64,000 nucleotides of DNA from Ureibacillus manganicus DSM 26584 (GCF_000772945.1 NZ_JPVN01000002.1:124001-188000), one strand, 5' to 3'; shown: positions 9,349 through 19,057, counted from the stretch's first letter. Notes: a model not told the origin generated them from the sequence alone. Translations and numbers: made by a program.

Positions 9349-10059
9349 TTAACTAGTTTTTAACGTGCGTTGCCCTTTACTAAATACTTTTTCCAGTTTC
9401 CCAAAGATTTTTGCTATAGCAACGGATAATACCCAATAAAAAACTGCTAGAGCAATATAAATTTCTAGAGCATGTGTGTTGTAGTTATTAGCAATTATGA
9501 GATTTGCTTTTCCAACAATATCGATAAATCCAATTGTATAAGCAAGTGCTCCTTCTTGTAGAACAGAAATTAACCCGTTACCGAAGTTTGGTAAAGCAAC
9601 GACTACTGCTTGTGGGAATATGATACGGGCATAAGATTGGAATGGAGTTAACCCAACGCTAACTGCTGCCTCATATTGACCTTTATCTATTGATAAATAA
9701 GCTGATCTAATCACTTCTGCCATCATTGCAGCAAATTGTAAACTAAATGTGATGACTACGAACACTCCTGTATGAACATCTTGTAAATAGATACCAAAAA
9801 AGCGTTCCGAAAAAGCTGGAATACCATAATAAACTAGGAATAATAGTACGATGGATGGAGTACAACGCATTATAGTAATATAGCTATTTGCTAAGAAACT
9901 TAAAAACTTATTCTTTGATAACTTGAAGACGGCAATTATTAAACCTAACAAAGAACCAAAGATGACGGCTAATGCAGCAACAAACAATGTAATCCAAAGA
10001 TATGGTAATAATTGAGGGAGTGCCGTCCAAAGGTAGTTTATATCAAAATATTTCTCCAT
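9349..10059 (-). CDS. Amino-acid ABC transporter permease
   Basis: 236-aa partner permease of the same PAAT family, with hydrophobic segments throughout and the EAA-type loop VGLTPFQSYARIIFPQAVVV near residues 150-170. MRCTPSIVLLFLVYYG corresponds to the RGTP core motif, with C in place of G. It follows the binding-protein gene across 133 bp that contain a hairpin terminator, so the membrane genes are probably expressed at a lower level than the binding protein. Confidence 0.92.
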   Translation of the reverse strand: MEKYFDINYLWTALPQLLPYLWITLFVAALAVIFGSLLGLIIAVFKLSKNKFLSFLANSYITIMRCTPSIVLLFLVYYGIPAFSERFFGIYLQDVHTGVFVVITFSLQFAAMMAEVIRSAYLSIDKGQYEAAVSVGLTPFQSYARIIFPQAVVVALPNFGNGLISVLQEGALAYTIGFIDIVGKANLIIANNYNTHALEIYIALAVFYWVLSVAIAKIFGKLEKVFSKGQRTLKTS

Positions 10060-10144
10060 TTACTCACCACTTTCTTTATCAAGAATCCTTCGACAAAGAT
10101 CATTTTCCGAAACAAAAGCATTTTCATAGATTTTATTAAAGTGA

Positions 10145-10182
10145 CAAAAGGGCTCTAAATAACTGACTACTAAGAGCCCTTC
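10145..10182 (-). terminator. Partial terminator between binding protein and permease genes
   Basis: On the minus strand AAGGGCTCT pairs with AGAGCCCTT and is followed by TTGTC, ten bases after the binding-protein stop. The T-run is short, so partial read-through into the permeases is expected. Confidence 0.7.
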
Positions 10183-10192
10183 GATTGACATA

Positions 10193-11062
10193 TTAACGTT
10201 TTACTTGATCTAAAACTTCAAATAAATCTCTGCCATAAAATTCAACGCTTAATTCACGTAATTTCCCTTCTTCTTTTAATTGCGCTACAGCTTTATCATA
10301 AGCATCTGCAAATTCTTGTTCTTTTTTGTTAAATAATGGCCATGTTTTAATTACCGCGAATTCGCTATAAACGACTTCATCTTTTAAGTTGTAATATGGA
10401 CCACCTTCTGTAAGTACTTGCCCTTTGAATGAGCCCTCGATGATTACTCCTCCATCAACACGACCTTCATTTACCCATTGAACTACGTCAACAGTGAATT
10501 CTTCACCAGCTTTTAATTTCACTGGGTTATCTGGATTAGCCTCATTGTATTCTGCAATTACTGTATACTGTGCATTGTTAGCCGCAATCGGAGCAAGCGT
10601 CATACCAGCTGAAGCAAAATCACTCAAATTTTTAATATGTTCATTTTCTTTTTTCAAAACAAGTCCCGCACTACTTAGACCTAAGAATTCTTGAGGGAAG
10701 ACGAATTTCTCTGAACGTTCTTGTGTCCAGAATGCGTTTTTAACACCTGCATGATATTTTCCTTGTTCAATTCCAATTAATAAATCGTCACTTGTTGTTC
10801 CAACATATTGAAATTCGTATTCTGGTAACAGTTCATCTACTAGTTTCATAACTTCTACATCGTAGCCAGTTGGATTACCATTTTCATCGTTATAGGACAT
10901 CGGTTTACTCGCTTGATCGTAAGCTACTTTAACAACACGAACTTCAGTACCATCCTCAGTTGTTTTTGTTCCGCCCGATTGTTCTCCATTTCCACAAGCA
11001 GCTAAAATTGAAATCGATGCAAAACCTACAGCAGCAAATTTAAGTAATTTAGTGAATTTCAT
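10193..11062 (-). CDS. ABC transporter substrate-binding lipoprotein
   Basis: 289-aa periplasmic-type binding protein, family 3. The signal peptide ends in a lipobox ISILAACGNG (lipidated Cys 23), so the mature protein is anchored to the membrane. YDQASKPMSYNDENGNPTGYDVEVMK is the first ligand-binding lobe and WTQERSEKFVFPQEF the usual family-3 segment. It is translated 2 bp after the upstream oxidoreductase stop, indicating translational coupling. The cognate substrate cannot be read from the sequence; TcyJ/TcyK-like sulfur amino acids are the best guess. Confidence 0.92.
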   Translation of the reverse strand: MKFTKLLKFAAVGFASISILAACGNGEQSGGTKTTEDGTEVRVVKVAYDQASKPMSYNDENGNPTGYDVEVMKLVDELLPEYEFQYVGTTSDDLLIGIEQGKYHAGVKNAFWTQERSEKFVFPQEFLGLSSAGLVLKKENEHIKNLSDFASAGMTLAPIAANNAQYTVIAEYNEANPDNPVKLKAGEEFTVDVVQWVNEGRVDGGVIIEGSFKGQVLTEGGPYYNLKDEVVYSEFAVIKTWPLFNKKEQEFADAYDKAVAQLKEEGKLRELSVEFYGRDLFEVLDQVKR

Positions 11063-11064
11063 AA

Positions 11065-12270
11065 TTATTGATCCCCTTTGTTTTCATCTTGTTTTAATGC
11101 AAATTCCGCTAACTTTTTTATCGTTAAATCATCCATCGGCGGGTTATGAAGTCCAGCACGAACATCTCGATAATAACGTTGTAATGGGTTTTGTCTTTGT
11201 AAACTTTTCGCTCCCACCACTCGCATTGCTTTGTCGACCACATTAATCGCTGCATTTGTGACAACATGCTTAGCAGTATTTACAGCGTTCACAATCATCG
11301 TTCCTTCATCTTCCGATAATTCGTGGCCATCGTTTTCTTTTCGTTTTAACTCAACATAAGTTTGTGCTGCACCATATAATGAGAATCTTGCAGTTGAAAG
11401 TTCTAATTCAATTTCGCCTAGTAAACTTTGAACGTTTGGTAAACTCCCAATCGTTCCTTGAATACTATTTGGTGAATGAGTATTGGCAAACCTTAACGCA
11501 TAGTCACGTGCAGCCTGTGCAATCCCTAAATAGGTGGCAGGAACTAATAATAACCAACCGTTTAATTTAAAACCTGTATTATAATTAGGCAGTTCAACTA
11601 AATCGAACTCATCTACTACCACATTTTCAAGTACTAAATCATGACTACCTGTTCCACGCATCGAAACCACATCCCAAGTCTCGTCTATCGATAAACCAGG
11701 TGTATCTTTGTGAATTAAGAAAAATCCTACTTTCTCTTTTTCTTCAATCCACGCAGATGTGAGGAAATAATCTAACTCTGGTGAGCCCGTTGTGTAGCTT
11801 TTACGACCATTGATAACCCACTTTTGTCCTTCGCGTACAGCTTGCGTTCCAGGACGCCCGCCTCTTATAGGACTGCCCGTTGCAACTTCACTAACCGCAC
11901 GATTAATAATTGCTCCCTGTTTAACTGCCTTTGCAAAGGATTCTAATTTCGCCGGTTCCCAGTATTTATTTTCAAATAGCTCACCCACCGTTAGAAGTGT
12001 CCAAGTAGTGGCAAGTGCTGTACTTCCGTCATAGCTACCTAGTGTTTCTTGTAATGCGATTGCCTCATATACATTAAATCCTTCTCCCCCAAGTTCTTTT
12101 GGCAATGTTAATTTTGTGTAGCCAATATCCCGTAATGCTTGTATGTGCTCTCGTGGAAAACTTGAGTCTTCATCGATTTGTCTAGCATTCTTCTTAAACG
12201 TTTGTTCTAAAGTCGAAAGCTTATCAATCCAAAGTTTTTGTTGTTCTGTTTTTATAAATAGATCTTTCAT
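11065..12270 (-). CDS. Acyl-CoA dehydrogenase-fold oxidoreductase, SfnB/DszC-like
   Basis: 401-aa flavoprotein of the acyl-CoA dehydrogenase fold, but of the branch used as FMNH2-dependent monooxygenases in sulfur acquisition (SfnB, DszC and related). The N-terminal helical domain is followed by AVSEVATGSPIRGGRPGTQA in place of the CoA-dehydrogenase signature, then NGRKSYTTGSPELDYFLTSAW and a helical C-terminal domain with LQRQNPLQRYYRDVRAGLHNPP. The YEGTSE catalytic segment of true acyl-CoA dehydrogenases is missing. It is the first gene of the ABC operon, two bases before the binding protein, which argues that the imported compound is its substrate. The exact reaction is unknown. Confidence 0.85.
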   Translation of the reverse strand: MKDLFIKTEQQKLWIDKLSTLEQTFKKNARQIDEDSSFPREHIQALRDIGYTKLTLPKELGGEGFNVYEAIALQETLGSYDGSTALATTWTLLTVGELFENKYWEPAKLESFAKAVKQGAIINRAVSEVATGSPIRGGRPGTQAVREGQKWVINGRKSYTTGSPELDYFLTSAWIEEKEKVGFFLIHKDTPGLSIDETWDVVSMRGTGSHDLVLENVVVDEFDLVELPNYNTGFKLNGWLLLVPATYLGIAQAARDYALRFANTHSPNSIQGTIGSLPNVQSLLGEIELELSTARFSLYGAAQTYVELKRKENDGHELSEDEGTMIVNAVNTAKHVVTNAAINVVDKAMRVVGAKSLQRQNPLQRYYRDVRAGLHNPPMDDLTIKKLAEFALKQDENKGDQ

Positions 12271-12507
12271 ACAGATCTAAGCCCCCCCTAGTTAATCAAA
12301 CTACTTTTATAGGTTAATCCCTACTTCACCACTTAGTTAAGTCGGTTAAATGTTAAAATTGATTTTACTTCCAGTTTATTCTTTCGTCAATAGGTAATTC
12401 TGAGTTTTCTTGTAGGAATTGTAAAAATAAGCATATAACGCTGAAATATTAACTATTTGCAGAAAAAATTTACTTTCTAAGTATTGCAATGTAACTTTAG
12501 GGACCTT

Positions 12508-12537
12508 TATACCATTTGTATATGTAAATGGTATAAT
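12508..12537. promoter_or_regulatory. Perfect palindrome overlapping a TATAAT box, possible operator
   Basis: TATACCATTT (12508-12517) and AAATGGTATA (12526-12535) flank an 8-bp centre. TATAAT (12532-12537) overlaps the right arm. It lies in the 367-bp divergent gap between the oxidoreductase operon and the DUF2325 gene; the rest of this gap holds no other feature I can support. Confidence 0.5.
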
Positions 12538-12637
12538 TTAATAGATTCTCTGCTTCTTTAAGGGGAACTTATTTCCCTATACATTTTTCTTTTATCTAGT
12601 AAAACAGTACCAACAATTATAAAAGGGGTTTTTGAAA

Positions 12638-15157
12638 ATGACAGAATTTACTTATATGTATCCAACAAAAAAAATTGAAGGAATTTCAATAGCTGAAGGC
12701 GTCTCATTTTTTCAGTTTGACATTGAATATGACCTCTTGTTTAAAGAATTATCAACTGTCGAACTCGCCATTTTCTCTCACTTTATAGATCTGTTTGAGG
12801 AACAACACGAAGATTTTTTCACAACATTAAATGACCAGAAAAAGTTCGAAGCGTTAGTGAAAAATTTTGCGGTTCTTTATAAAAAGAGTTCAATCTCCCA
12901 ACAGCAAGATCTACTTGCAAAGGTCACACAATTCTACTCTAAGATTAAGAGTAGTGAGTTAACTTTTGAATTATCTAACTTTTTTGACTACTCTACTTAC
13001 AAATACCTTCAAAGTTCTTATTTTTTTACCTTTGAAGGTTATGAACAAGAGCTAGTACCTTTTACAAAAGAGCGACTACTAAAAGATAAAATTGTATTCC
13101 AACAAAATGAGGAAACCTATACTATTTCACCGCAATCATTAATGGTCATTCGCGTTTTAGAATTCCGATTAAAAATGCGCCTAGATCCGTTAAAATTAAA
13201 CTGCAAGTACAATGAAGATTTCCAAGACTATCCACACATTCAGCTACTTTTAGCTTTACTAACTAACGAAACAACATTTGTTAAAATATTTATGAAAAAC
13301 ACTGCCCCTCTAACTTCAATGTTAGAAAGTGTTATTCTTTATAGTCAATTACGGAGATTCTTATTTGATATTTCAGGCAGTTTAGAAGATAAGGATTTTG
13401 AATTAATAATTGAAAATCAACGTTCTATAACATCAAATAAATTTATTCATGTTTTATATCTTTGCTACACAGAACACTTAAAATCTAATGCAAAAAAAGA
13501 TAAAACAACCATACAAACATTAAAGAAAAAGAATGATGAGAACAATGTGAAGTTAGAAAAACAGAAGGAAAAATTCAACGAACAAAAAACTAAATTAAAC
13601 GAGCTAAAGGAACAATTGAAAGAATCTAAACAGTCGGCAACTACAACGATTGTAAAAGATATACATCTTGAAGACAGTGTAAAAAAGCTGACCGCCGAGC
13701 GTGACCAACTATTAATACAAATTCAATCGTTAACATCTGAAAGTGAACGTAAAGTTTTTGCGAGGGATGCCCAAATTGATCATCTAAAAAATGAAAATAG
13801 TCAACTACAGAGGAAATTACAACCTTTACTAAAAGCCGCTGCTATACCAAAAGTAGAAACAGTTACAGATTGGCTAGAGATTGGTCATAAAATAATTCAA
13901 AATGTTTCGGATGAAGATGAAGCTAATATAAAGCAATTTTTTGAAATGTTTTTAATTGCTTGTGATGAGAAAAATGCAAAAAGGCCTAAGAGCGAGTTAC
14001 CTACAAACTTATTCGGTTACTGTACAATTACTTCTAACGGGCATTATCTAAACCTACCAAATGGAGATAAACATAAAATAATTGCAATACCAGAAAATAT
14101 ATATTTAGGTGAGGGGCAATTCGTACAAGTAACGAAAGATTACGAGTTTGTGCAGGTGTATAACAATTTTTTTGACGAATCTCCAATCGACCATAACATT
14201 CGGTTTTTCTGTACAGTAAAATTTTCAGATGGAAAACCTCATGTGAACGTGAATGGAATACTTGAACAAGTAACTCACGATCAAAACATTACATTAATAG
14301 ATGGACAAATAATATCAGTTACATCCCAGTTAGAGCTTGTAAGGTTTTATAAGCAAAAGCGGATGACTTTAGATTATTTTGATGAATCTATGAAGTTGAA
14401 AGGCCATACACCTTATTTCATTCAGAAATTAGTAGCAAATGGTGCAATTGTTGAAAACGTATTTACAAATGAGGAAAAATACATTGTGTTTGAACAGAAT
14501 GAGGATGGTTTATATGAAAATAGTTTAGTAACAGCCATAGAAAATAGAATGATTCGTACTTTTCGTAATCCACTATTTTATAAACTATCAAAATATTATA
14601 AACATACGCAATTCGCTACAATTTACGAGATTGATGGAGATTGCTTTGCAAAGAAAGCAAATCGTGAAATAGTAATTATTAAAAATATTTCTGATAGCTA
14701 TGAACCACAAGTAGATGATGTAATTATTATAGATGAACATCATTCGTTTCTAGATGTGATAGATAATAAACAAATTTCAGAGGAAGAAACATTGGAACAA
14801 AGATTGGCAAGAAGACCGGTACAAAAATCACAAACAGTGTTTACGTACTCTACTCCAAAAGATTTAACACCGATATTAATTGTTGGAAATATTGCTCTTT
14901 CTGAAAACTATAAACAACAACTTGGCCGTAATGGCTATGATGTAACAACTGTTGACGGCTTTGGTCCAATAGCAAAAATTAAACAAAATGCAAAAGATAA
15001 AGACTTCATTGTTGTATGTCTAGAAAGACTGTCCCATGGGAATATGTATGCTATCAAAGATGAGTTCCCTGAAAACAAAGTAATTTATGCAGAGCGTGAT
15101 GGCGTTACCCAAATTAAAATGAAGTTATTGGAGTTGAGCATGAGTAATTCTCACTAA
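12638..15157 (+). CDS. Large coiled-coil protein with C-terminal DUF2325 domain
   Basis: 839-aa protein, not recognised as any characterised family. Residues 1-280 are a mostly helical, lysine- and aromatic-rich region. Roughly 280-395 is a strong coiled coil rich in K, E and Q. Residues 430-730 contain at least three beta-rich modules of similar pattern (near LFGYCTITSNGHYLNLPNG, RFFCTVKFSDGKPHVNVNG and FATIYEIDGDCFAKKANRE), each ending in a short hydrophobic strand. The last ~95 residues (PILIVGNIALSENYKQQLG through GYDVTTVDGFG and IVVCLERLSHGNMYAIKDEF) look like a DUF2325 Rossmann-like domain. The ATG at 12638 is preferred over an in-frame TTG at 12632 because of spacing from the GGGG at 12625. 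Single gene with its own terminator; function unknown. Confidence 0.85.
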   Translation: MTEFTYMYPTKKIEGISIAEGVSFFQFDIEYDLLFKELSTVELAIFSHFIDLFEEQHEDFFTTLNDQKKFEALVKNFAVLYKKSSISQQQDLLAKVTQFYSKIKSSELTFELSNFFDYSTYKYLQSSYFFTFEGYEQELVPFTKERLLKDKIVFQQNEETYTISPQSLMVIRVLEFRLKMRLDPLKLNCKYNEDFQDYPHIQLLLALLTNETTFVKIFMKNTAPLTSMLESVILYSQLRRFLFDISGSLEDKDFELIIENQRSITSNKFIHVLYLCYTEHLKSNAKKDKTTIQTLKKKNDENNVKLEKQKEKFNEQKTKLNELKEQLKESKQSATTTIVKDIHLEDSVKKLTAERDQLLIQIQSLTSESERKVFARDAQIDHLKNENSQLQRKLQPLLKAAAIPKVETVTDWLEIGHKIIQNVSDEDEANIKQFFEMFLIACDEKNAKRPKSELPTNLFGYCTITSNGHYLNLPNGDKHKIIAIPENIYLGEGQFVQVTKDYEFVQVYNNFFDESPIDHNIRFFCTVKFSDGKPHVNVNGILEQVTHDQNITLIDGQIISVTSQLELVRFYKQKRMTLDYFDESMKLKGHTPYFIQKLVANGAIVENVFTNEEKYIVFEQNEDGLYENSLVTAIENRMIRTFRNPLFYKLSKYYKHTQFATIYEIDGDCFAKKANREIVIIKNISDSYEPQVDDVIIIDEHHSFLDVIDNKQISEEETLEQRLARRPVQKSQTVFTYSTPKDLTPILIVGNIALSENYKQQLGRNGYDVTTVDGFGPIAKIKQNAKDKDFIVVCLERLSHGNMYAIKDEFPENKVIYAERDGVTQIKMKLLELSMSNSH

Positions 15158-15184
15158 TAATGTGTTAACTCATATTTTGGAACG

Positions 15185-15241
15185 AAAAAGCTCCCTACGA
15201 GGCATGATGATTTTTTCATCTACCTAATAGGGAGCTATTTT
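15185..15241. terminator. Bidirectional terminator between the DUF2325 gene and argS
   Basis: AGCTCCCTA (15189-15197) pairs with TAGGGAGCT (15228-15236), with A-rich sequence on the left and ATTTTTT on the right. It serves the convergent genes on both sides. Confidence 0.85.
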
Positions 15242-15281
15242 TTAAGTAATGCCCTTTACAGGAAAGTTTAAATTGATCTTT

Positions 15282-16949
15282 TTACATTTTCTCTGGAGCA
15301 CTAACTCCGATTAGTTGTAATGCATTAGCAAGTGTAACGCGAACAGCGTTTATTAGAGCTAAACGAGCTTCTGTTAACTCTTTATTTTCAGGGTTTAATA
15401 CTTTTTCTGCATTGTAGAAGCTGTGGAAGCTTGCTGCTAGTTCTTGGATGTAGTTCGCCACTCTATGCGGTGTGCGGTGTTTTGCTGCGTCTGCCACAAC
15501 TTGTGGGAATGAACCAACTTTCTTTAATACTTCTTCTTCTTTTTCAGCAGTTAGTAAATTTAAGTTCTCTAGTGATGCTGCAAAGCCTTGTTCTTGGGCT
15601 GATCGTAAAATCGAACTAATACGAGCATGAGCATATTGTGCATAGTAAACTGGATTTTCATTCGATTGTGATACAGCTAAGTCTAAATCGAAGTCCATGT
15701 GCGAATCACATGCAGTTTTCACAAAGTAGTATCGAACAGCATCTAATCCAACTTCTTCTACAAGATCACGCATTGTTACTGCGTTCCCTGTACGCTTACT
15801 CATTTTGTACTTCTCACCATTTTTATATAGCTGAACCATTTGAATGACTTCTACTTCTAATTTTTCACGGTCATAACCAAGTGCTTGAATTGCCGCTTTC
15901 ATACGAGGTATGTAACCATGGTGGTCAGCACCCCAGATGTTGATTAATTTATCAAAGCCACGTTGAATTTTATCTTCGTGGTATGCGATATCTGGTGTTA
16001 AGTATGTGAAAGAACCATCTGATTTTTTTAATACACGGTCCTTATCGTCACCGAACGTTGTGGAACGGAACCATGTTGCACCTTCTTCTTCAAACACATG
16101 ACCATTTGCCTTCAATTTATCTAAAGCAACATCAATTTTTCCATTTTGGTATAAAGAAGTTTCTGAGTACCAAACATCAAAGTTTACACGGAAGTTTGCT
16201 AAGTCATTTTTTAATTTATCTAACTCAAGTTTTAAGCCGTTTTCACGGAAGAAATTAAAACGTTCTTCATCAGATTTTTCTAAAATGGAGTTACCGTATT
16301 GCTCTACAATTTTACCTGCAATATCAATGATATCTTGGCCGTGGTAACCATCTTCCGGCATTTCTGCTTCCATTCCTAGTGCTTGTTTATAGCGTGCTTC
16401 TAAAGAATACGCAAGGTTATTGATTTGATTACCCGCATCGTTAATGTAATATTCACGAGATACAGCATAGCCCGCAAAATCTAAAACATTACATAATGAA
16501 TCTCCAAATGCCGCTCCACGAGCATGACCTAGGTGAAGATCTCCTGTTGGGTTCGCCGATACAAACTCAACCTGAACTTTTTCACCGCCACCAGCTGTTG
16601 AACGCCCGTAGTTTTCGCCTTGATCTATTACAGCTTTAATAACTTGTGCTAAGAAGTCTTTACGTACAGTTATATTAATAAATCCAGGTCCAGCAATTTC
16701 TAGTTTTTCAATGTCTGTTCCTTCTGTTTCAAGATTCTCTAGTATGCTTTCTGCAATAGCACGAGGCGGCTTTTTTGCTAGTTTCGTTAATTGCATAGCA
16801 AGGTTTGTTGCATAGTCACCATTTGCTTTATCTTTTGGTGTTTCTAAATGAATGTTAAGTTCAGTCGCATTATCAATTAAGCCAGCTTTTGTTACAGCTT
16901 GTGCTAACGCATTTTTAATCGATTGTTGTAATTGTTCTACTGCGTTCAT
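15282..16949 (-). CDS. argS: Arginyl-tRNA synthetase
   Basis: 555-aa class I aminoacyl-tRNA synthetase charging tRNA-Arg. An N-terminal Arg-S additional domain (residues 1-90) precedes the catalytic core with [19 protein letters not shown] (HIGH-type signature near residue 138) and the late [15 protein letters not shown] loop (KMSK). The C-terminal DALR anticodon domain includes [18 protein letters not shown]. It starts two bases after the ywiB stop, as in the ywiB-argS pair of B. subtilis. No T-box or other leader was seen in front of the pair. Confidence 0.97.
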   Translation of the reverse strand: MNAVEQLQQSIKNALAQAVTKAGLIDNATELNIHLETPKDKANGDYATNLAMQLTKLAKKPPRAIAESILENLETEGTDIEKLEIAGPGFINITVRKDFLAQVIKAVIDQGENYGRSTAGGGEKVQVEFVSANPTGDLHLGHARGAAFGDSLCNVLDFAGYAVSREYYINDAGNQINNLAYSLEARYKQALGMEAEMPEDGYHGQDIIDIAGKIVEQYGNSILEKSDEERFNFFRENGLKLELDKLKNDLANFRVNFDVWYSETSLYQNGKIDVALDKLKANGHVFEEEGATWFRSTTFGDDKDRVLKKSDGSFTYLTPDIAYHEDKIQRGFDKLINIWGADHHGYIPRMKAAIQALGYDREKLEVEVIQMVQLYKNGEKYKMSKRTGNAVTMRDLVEEVGLDAVRYYFVKTACDSHMDFDLDLAVSQSNENPVYYAQYAHARISSILRSAQEQGFAASLENLNLLTAEKEEEVLKKVGSFPQVVADAAKHRTPHRVANYIQELAASFHSFYNAEKVLNPENKELTEARLALINAVRVTLANALQLIGVSAPEKM

Positions 16950-16951
16950 GC

Positions 16952-17386
16952 TTATCCCTCCGAATATTTTATCTCTAAATTATATTCTCCAACGGCTTGG
17001 CCACCAACCATTAAATCATAGGTTACATGAAACCTTCCTTTTATAGAGGCTTCTTCATTATTTTTATGAGTTAATGATTTTGTATTTGTTAGTATTGGTA
17101 GTGTACCGTACTGCGTTTCATAATGTCCGTTTTCTTGTTGATCCAAATTCAATGGAAGCCTCATGTTCACGCCACCACTTCGTAAGATAAGAGCATTTTC
17201 CGTATTCATCCTTACTGTTGTACGAATACGCTGTCCATCTAACACTTCTTCATAACGTAAATACATTTTATCTGTTTTTTGAATAAAGGATCCTTGTAAC
17301 CAAAGCTCATATGATTCGCTTTCTCCGCCCTCTGGAACTATTGTTGATTTAAGTTTAATTTTTACTTGTTTTTCAACATTGCTCAT
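16952..17386 (-). CDS. ywiB: DUF1934 family beta-barrel protein
   Basis: 144-aa protein of the YwiB/DUF1934 family. It is predicted all-beta with a lipocalin-like barrel, judged from alternating strands such as [39 protein letters not shown] and [17 protein letters not shown]. There is no signal peptide or membrane segment. It is conserved next to argS in Bacillus relatives and almost certainly co-transcribed with it (2-bp gap). Its function is not established. Confidence 0.88.
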   Translation of the reverse strand: MSNVEKQVKIKLKSTIVPEGGESESYELWLQGSFIQKTDKMYLRYEEVLDGQRIRTTVRMNTENALILRSGGVNMRLPLNLDQQENGHYETQYGTLPILTNTKSLTHKNNEEASIKGRFHVTYDLMVGGQAVGEYNLEIKYSEG

Positions 17387-17517
17387 ATGTGGTCACTTCC
17401 TTCCTTTTATAACCTTTTTATTATAGGACGATTGAATGATATTAATCAAGAAGTAACTTGGCAACTCGAATTTTTAGATAGTTTTGTTAATTCATCATTC
17501 TTTGCTGTTATTAGGGA

Positions 17518-17601
17518 CCTCTTTTGTGAAAATTTCAGCCTCTTTTGTGAAAATATCAGCCTCTTTTGTGTCAGTATCGCCAACCTTTTTGACAATATCG
17601 C
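17518..17601. repeat. Tandem array of four ~21-bp units
   Basis: Units begin at 17518, 17539, 17560 and 17581, an exact 21-bp period: CCTCTTTTGTGAAAATTTCAG twice with small changes, then versions ending in TCAGTATCGC and ACAATATCGC. It lies between ywiB and the speB terminator. The wording of the units is related to the array at 39010. Confidence 0.85.
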
Positions 17602-17610
17602 ACTACCACT

Positions 17611-17642
17611 AAAAAAAGCACGAGGCAGATTCAGCCCCGTGC
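17611..17642 (-). terminator. Terminator downstream of speB and the speB-like fossil
   Basis: On the minus strand GCACGGGGC pairs with GCCTCGTGC and is followed by TTTTTTTAG. Confidence 0.88.
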
Positions 17643-17652
17643 AGATTTTCTA

Positions 17653-17736
17653 TTATTTTATCCAACCTAAATTCATTTCACGAATAAACTTGGCAGCTGC
17701 ATTTGCACCTGTCGCTTCTCTTTCGGTGCAGAATAG
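17653..17736 (-). pseudogene. Fossil 3' end of a second agmatinase-like gene
   Basis: Read on the minus strand, this stretch ends in ANAAAKFIREMNLGWIK-stop, almost the same as the true SpeB end ANAAAKFIREMILGWVK-stop. The two copies share 34 identical bases (17674-17707 and 17781-17814) at an offset of 107 bp, with coding-type changes outside. The frame preceding it reads EREATG, which does not match SpeB. It sits between the speB stop and the terminator, so it is the remains of a tandem copy or of recombination at the speB 3' end. Confidence 0.75.
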
Positions 17737-17759
17737 ATGATTTTTTATGCTTTAAGTTA

Positions 17760-18632
17760 TTACTTTACCCAACCTAATATCATTTCACGAATAAACTTGG
17801 CAGCTGCATTTGCAGTCATCTCTGAATGATCATAAATTGGTGCAACTTCAACTAAGTCAAATCCTACGACATTTACACCACTACCAGCAATTGCATGAAT
17901 TGATGCTAATAATTCTTTAGAAGTAATCCCACCAGCATCTACAGTACCTGTTCCCGGAGCATGTGCTGGATCAAGTACGTCAATATCAATTGTGACATAA
18001 ACATTTCGGCCAGATAGTGTTGGTAATACCTCTTTTAACGGTTCTAACACTTCAAATGGTGAAATGTGCATACCATTTTCTTTTGCCCATTCAAATTCTT
18101 CTTTTAACCCTGAACGGATACCAAACGAATACACATTATTTGGCCCAATGTGTTCAGCGATTTTACGGATTGGTGTTGCATGTGAGTATGGTTCACCTTC
18201 ATAATCTGTACGTAAATCTGTATGAGCATCAAAGTGAATAACGGCTAAGTCATTATATTTTTCATAAACAGCTTCCATAACTGGTAGAGAAACTAAGTGC
18301 TCTCCTCCCATTCCAATCGGAACTTTTCCATCCGCTAATACTTTTCTCACGAAATCTTTTATTTCCTTTAGTGATTTTTCTGGATTTCCGAATGGAAGTG
18401 GAATATCACCCGCATCAAAGAATTTCACATCATCTAATTCACGGTCTAAATATAAGCTATATTCCTCTAATCCGATTGATACTTCACGGATACGGCCAGG
18501 ACCAAAACGTGAACCTGGACGATAGCTTACTGTCCAGTCCATTGGCATCCCGTAAAGAACTGCTTTTGATTCCTCGTAATTTGGATGACTTTTAATAAAT
18601 ACATTTCCTGAATATGTTTCATCAAATCTCAT
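17760..18632 (-). CDS. speB: Agmatinase (arginase family)
   Basis: 290-aa Mn-dependent ureohydrolase converting agmatine to putrescine and urea for polyamine synthesis. Metal-binding motifs are GMGGEHLVSLP, IHFDAHTDLR and VTIDIDVLDPAHAPGTGT; the C-terminus is GFDLVEVAPIYDHSEMTANAAAKF. AGGTGATGAAAAATG gives a good start. In B. subtilis speE precedes speB; here no speE is present and the gene stands alone, divergent from pbpG. A fossil copy of its 3' end lies downstream. Confidence 0.95.
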   Translation of the reverse strand: MRFDETYSGNVFIKSHPNYEESKAVLYGMPMDWTVSYRPGSRFGPGRIREVSIGLEEYSLYLDRELDDVKFFDAGDIPLPFGNPEKSLKEIKDFVRKVLADGKVPIGMGGEHLVSLPVMEAVYEKYNDLAVIHFDAHTDLRTDYEGEPYSHATPIRKIAEHIGPNNVYSFGIRSGLKEEFEWAKENGMHISPFEVLEPLKEVLPTLSGRNVYVTIDIDVLDPAHAPGTGTVDAGGITSKELLASIHAIAGSGVNVVGFDLVEVAPIYDHSEMTANAAAKFIREMILGWVK

Positions 18633-19057
18633 TTTTCATCACCTGCTAATAAGTTTTTAATTGAATATAATCTACAACAAATAACTTTTTAATAAAGCTC
18701 ACATTTAAAAATGCACTCTAACCTATCTACCAATGCTAATCTTCCCATTTTTCAACGCTTCTATATTAGTGAAAACTATCTCCACTAAAAAAATTTGCCG
18801 AAAATTATGAATAAATCTTGCTTTGAAACTTTTTTTAATCATATTCGTATTAAATTGTATACAAAGTTACCATTATTTCTTTAAGACGGTCACATTTGTA
18901 ATCTTTACCTAAAACACTAATAACATGAAACTATTATCCATCAAAAAAGTATAGAGCTTTTCTGTCATAGTGCAATACTTTTTTCAAAAAAGAACAGATT
19001 AAACGAAACATTTCACGTCTATACTATAGTAAATTGGAAAGAATGGGGTGAATATGG

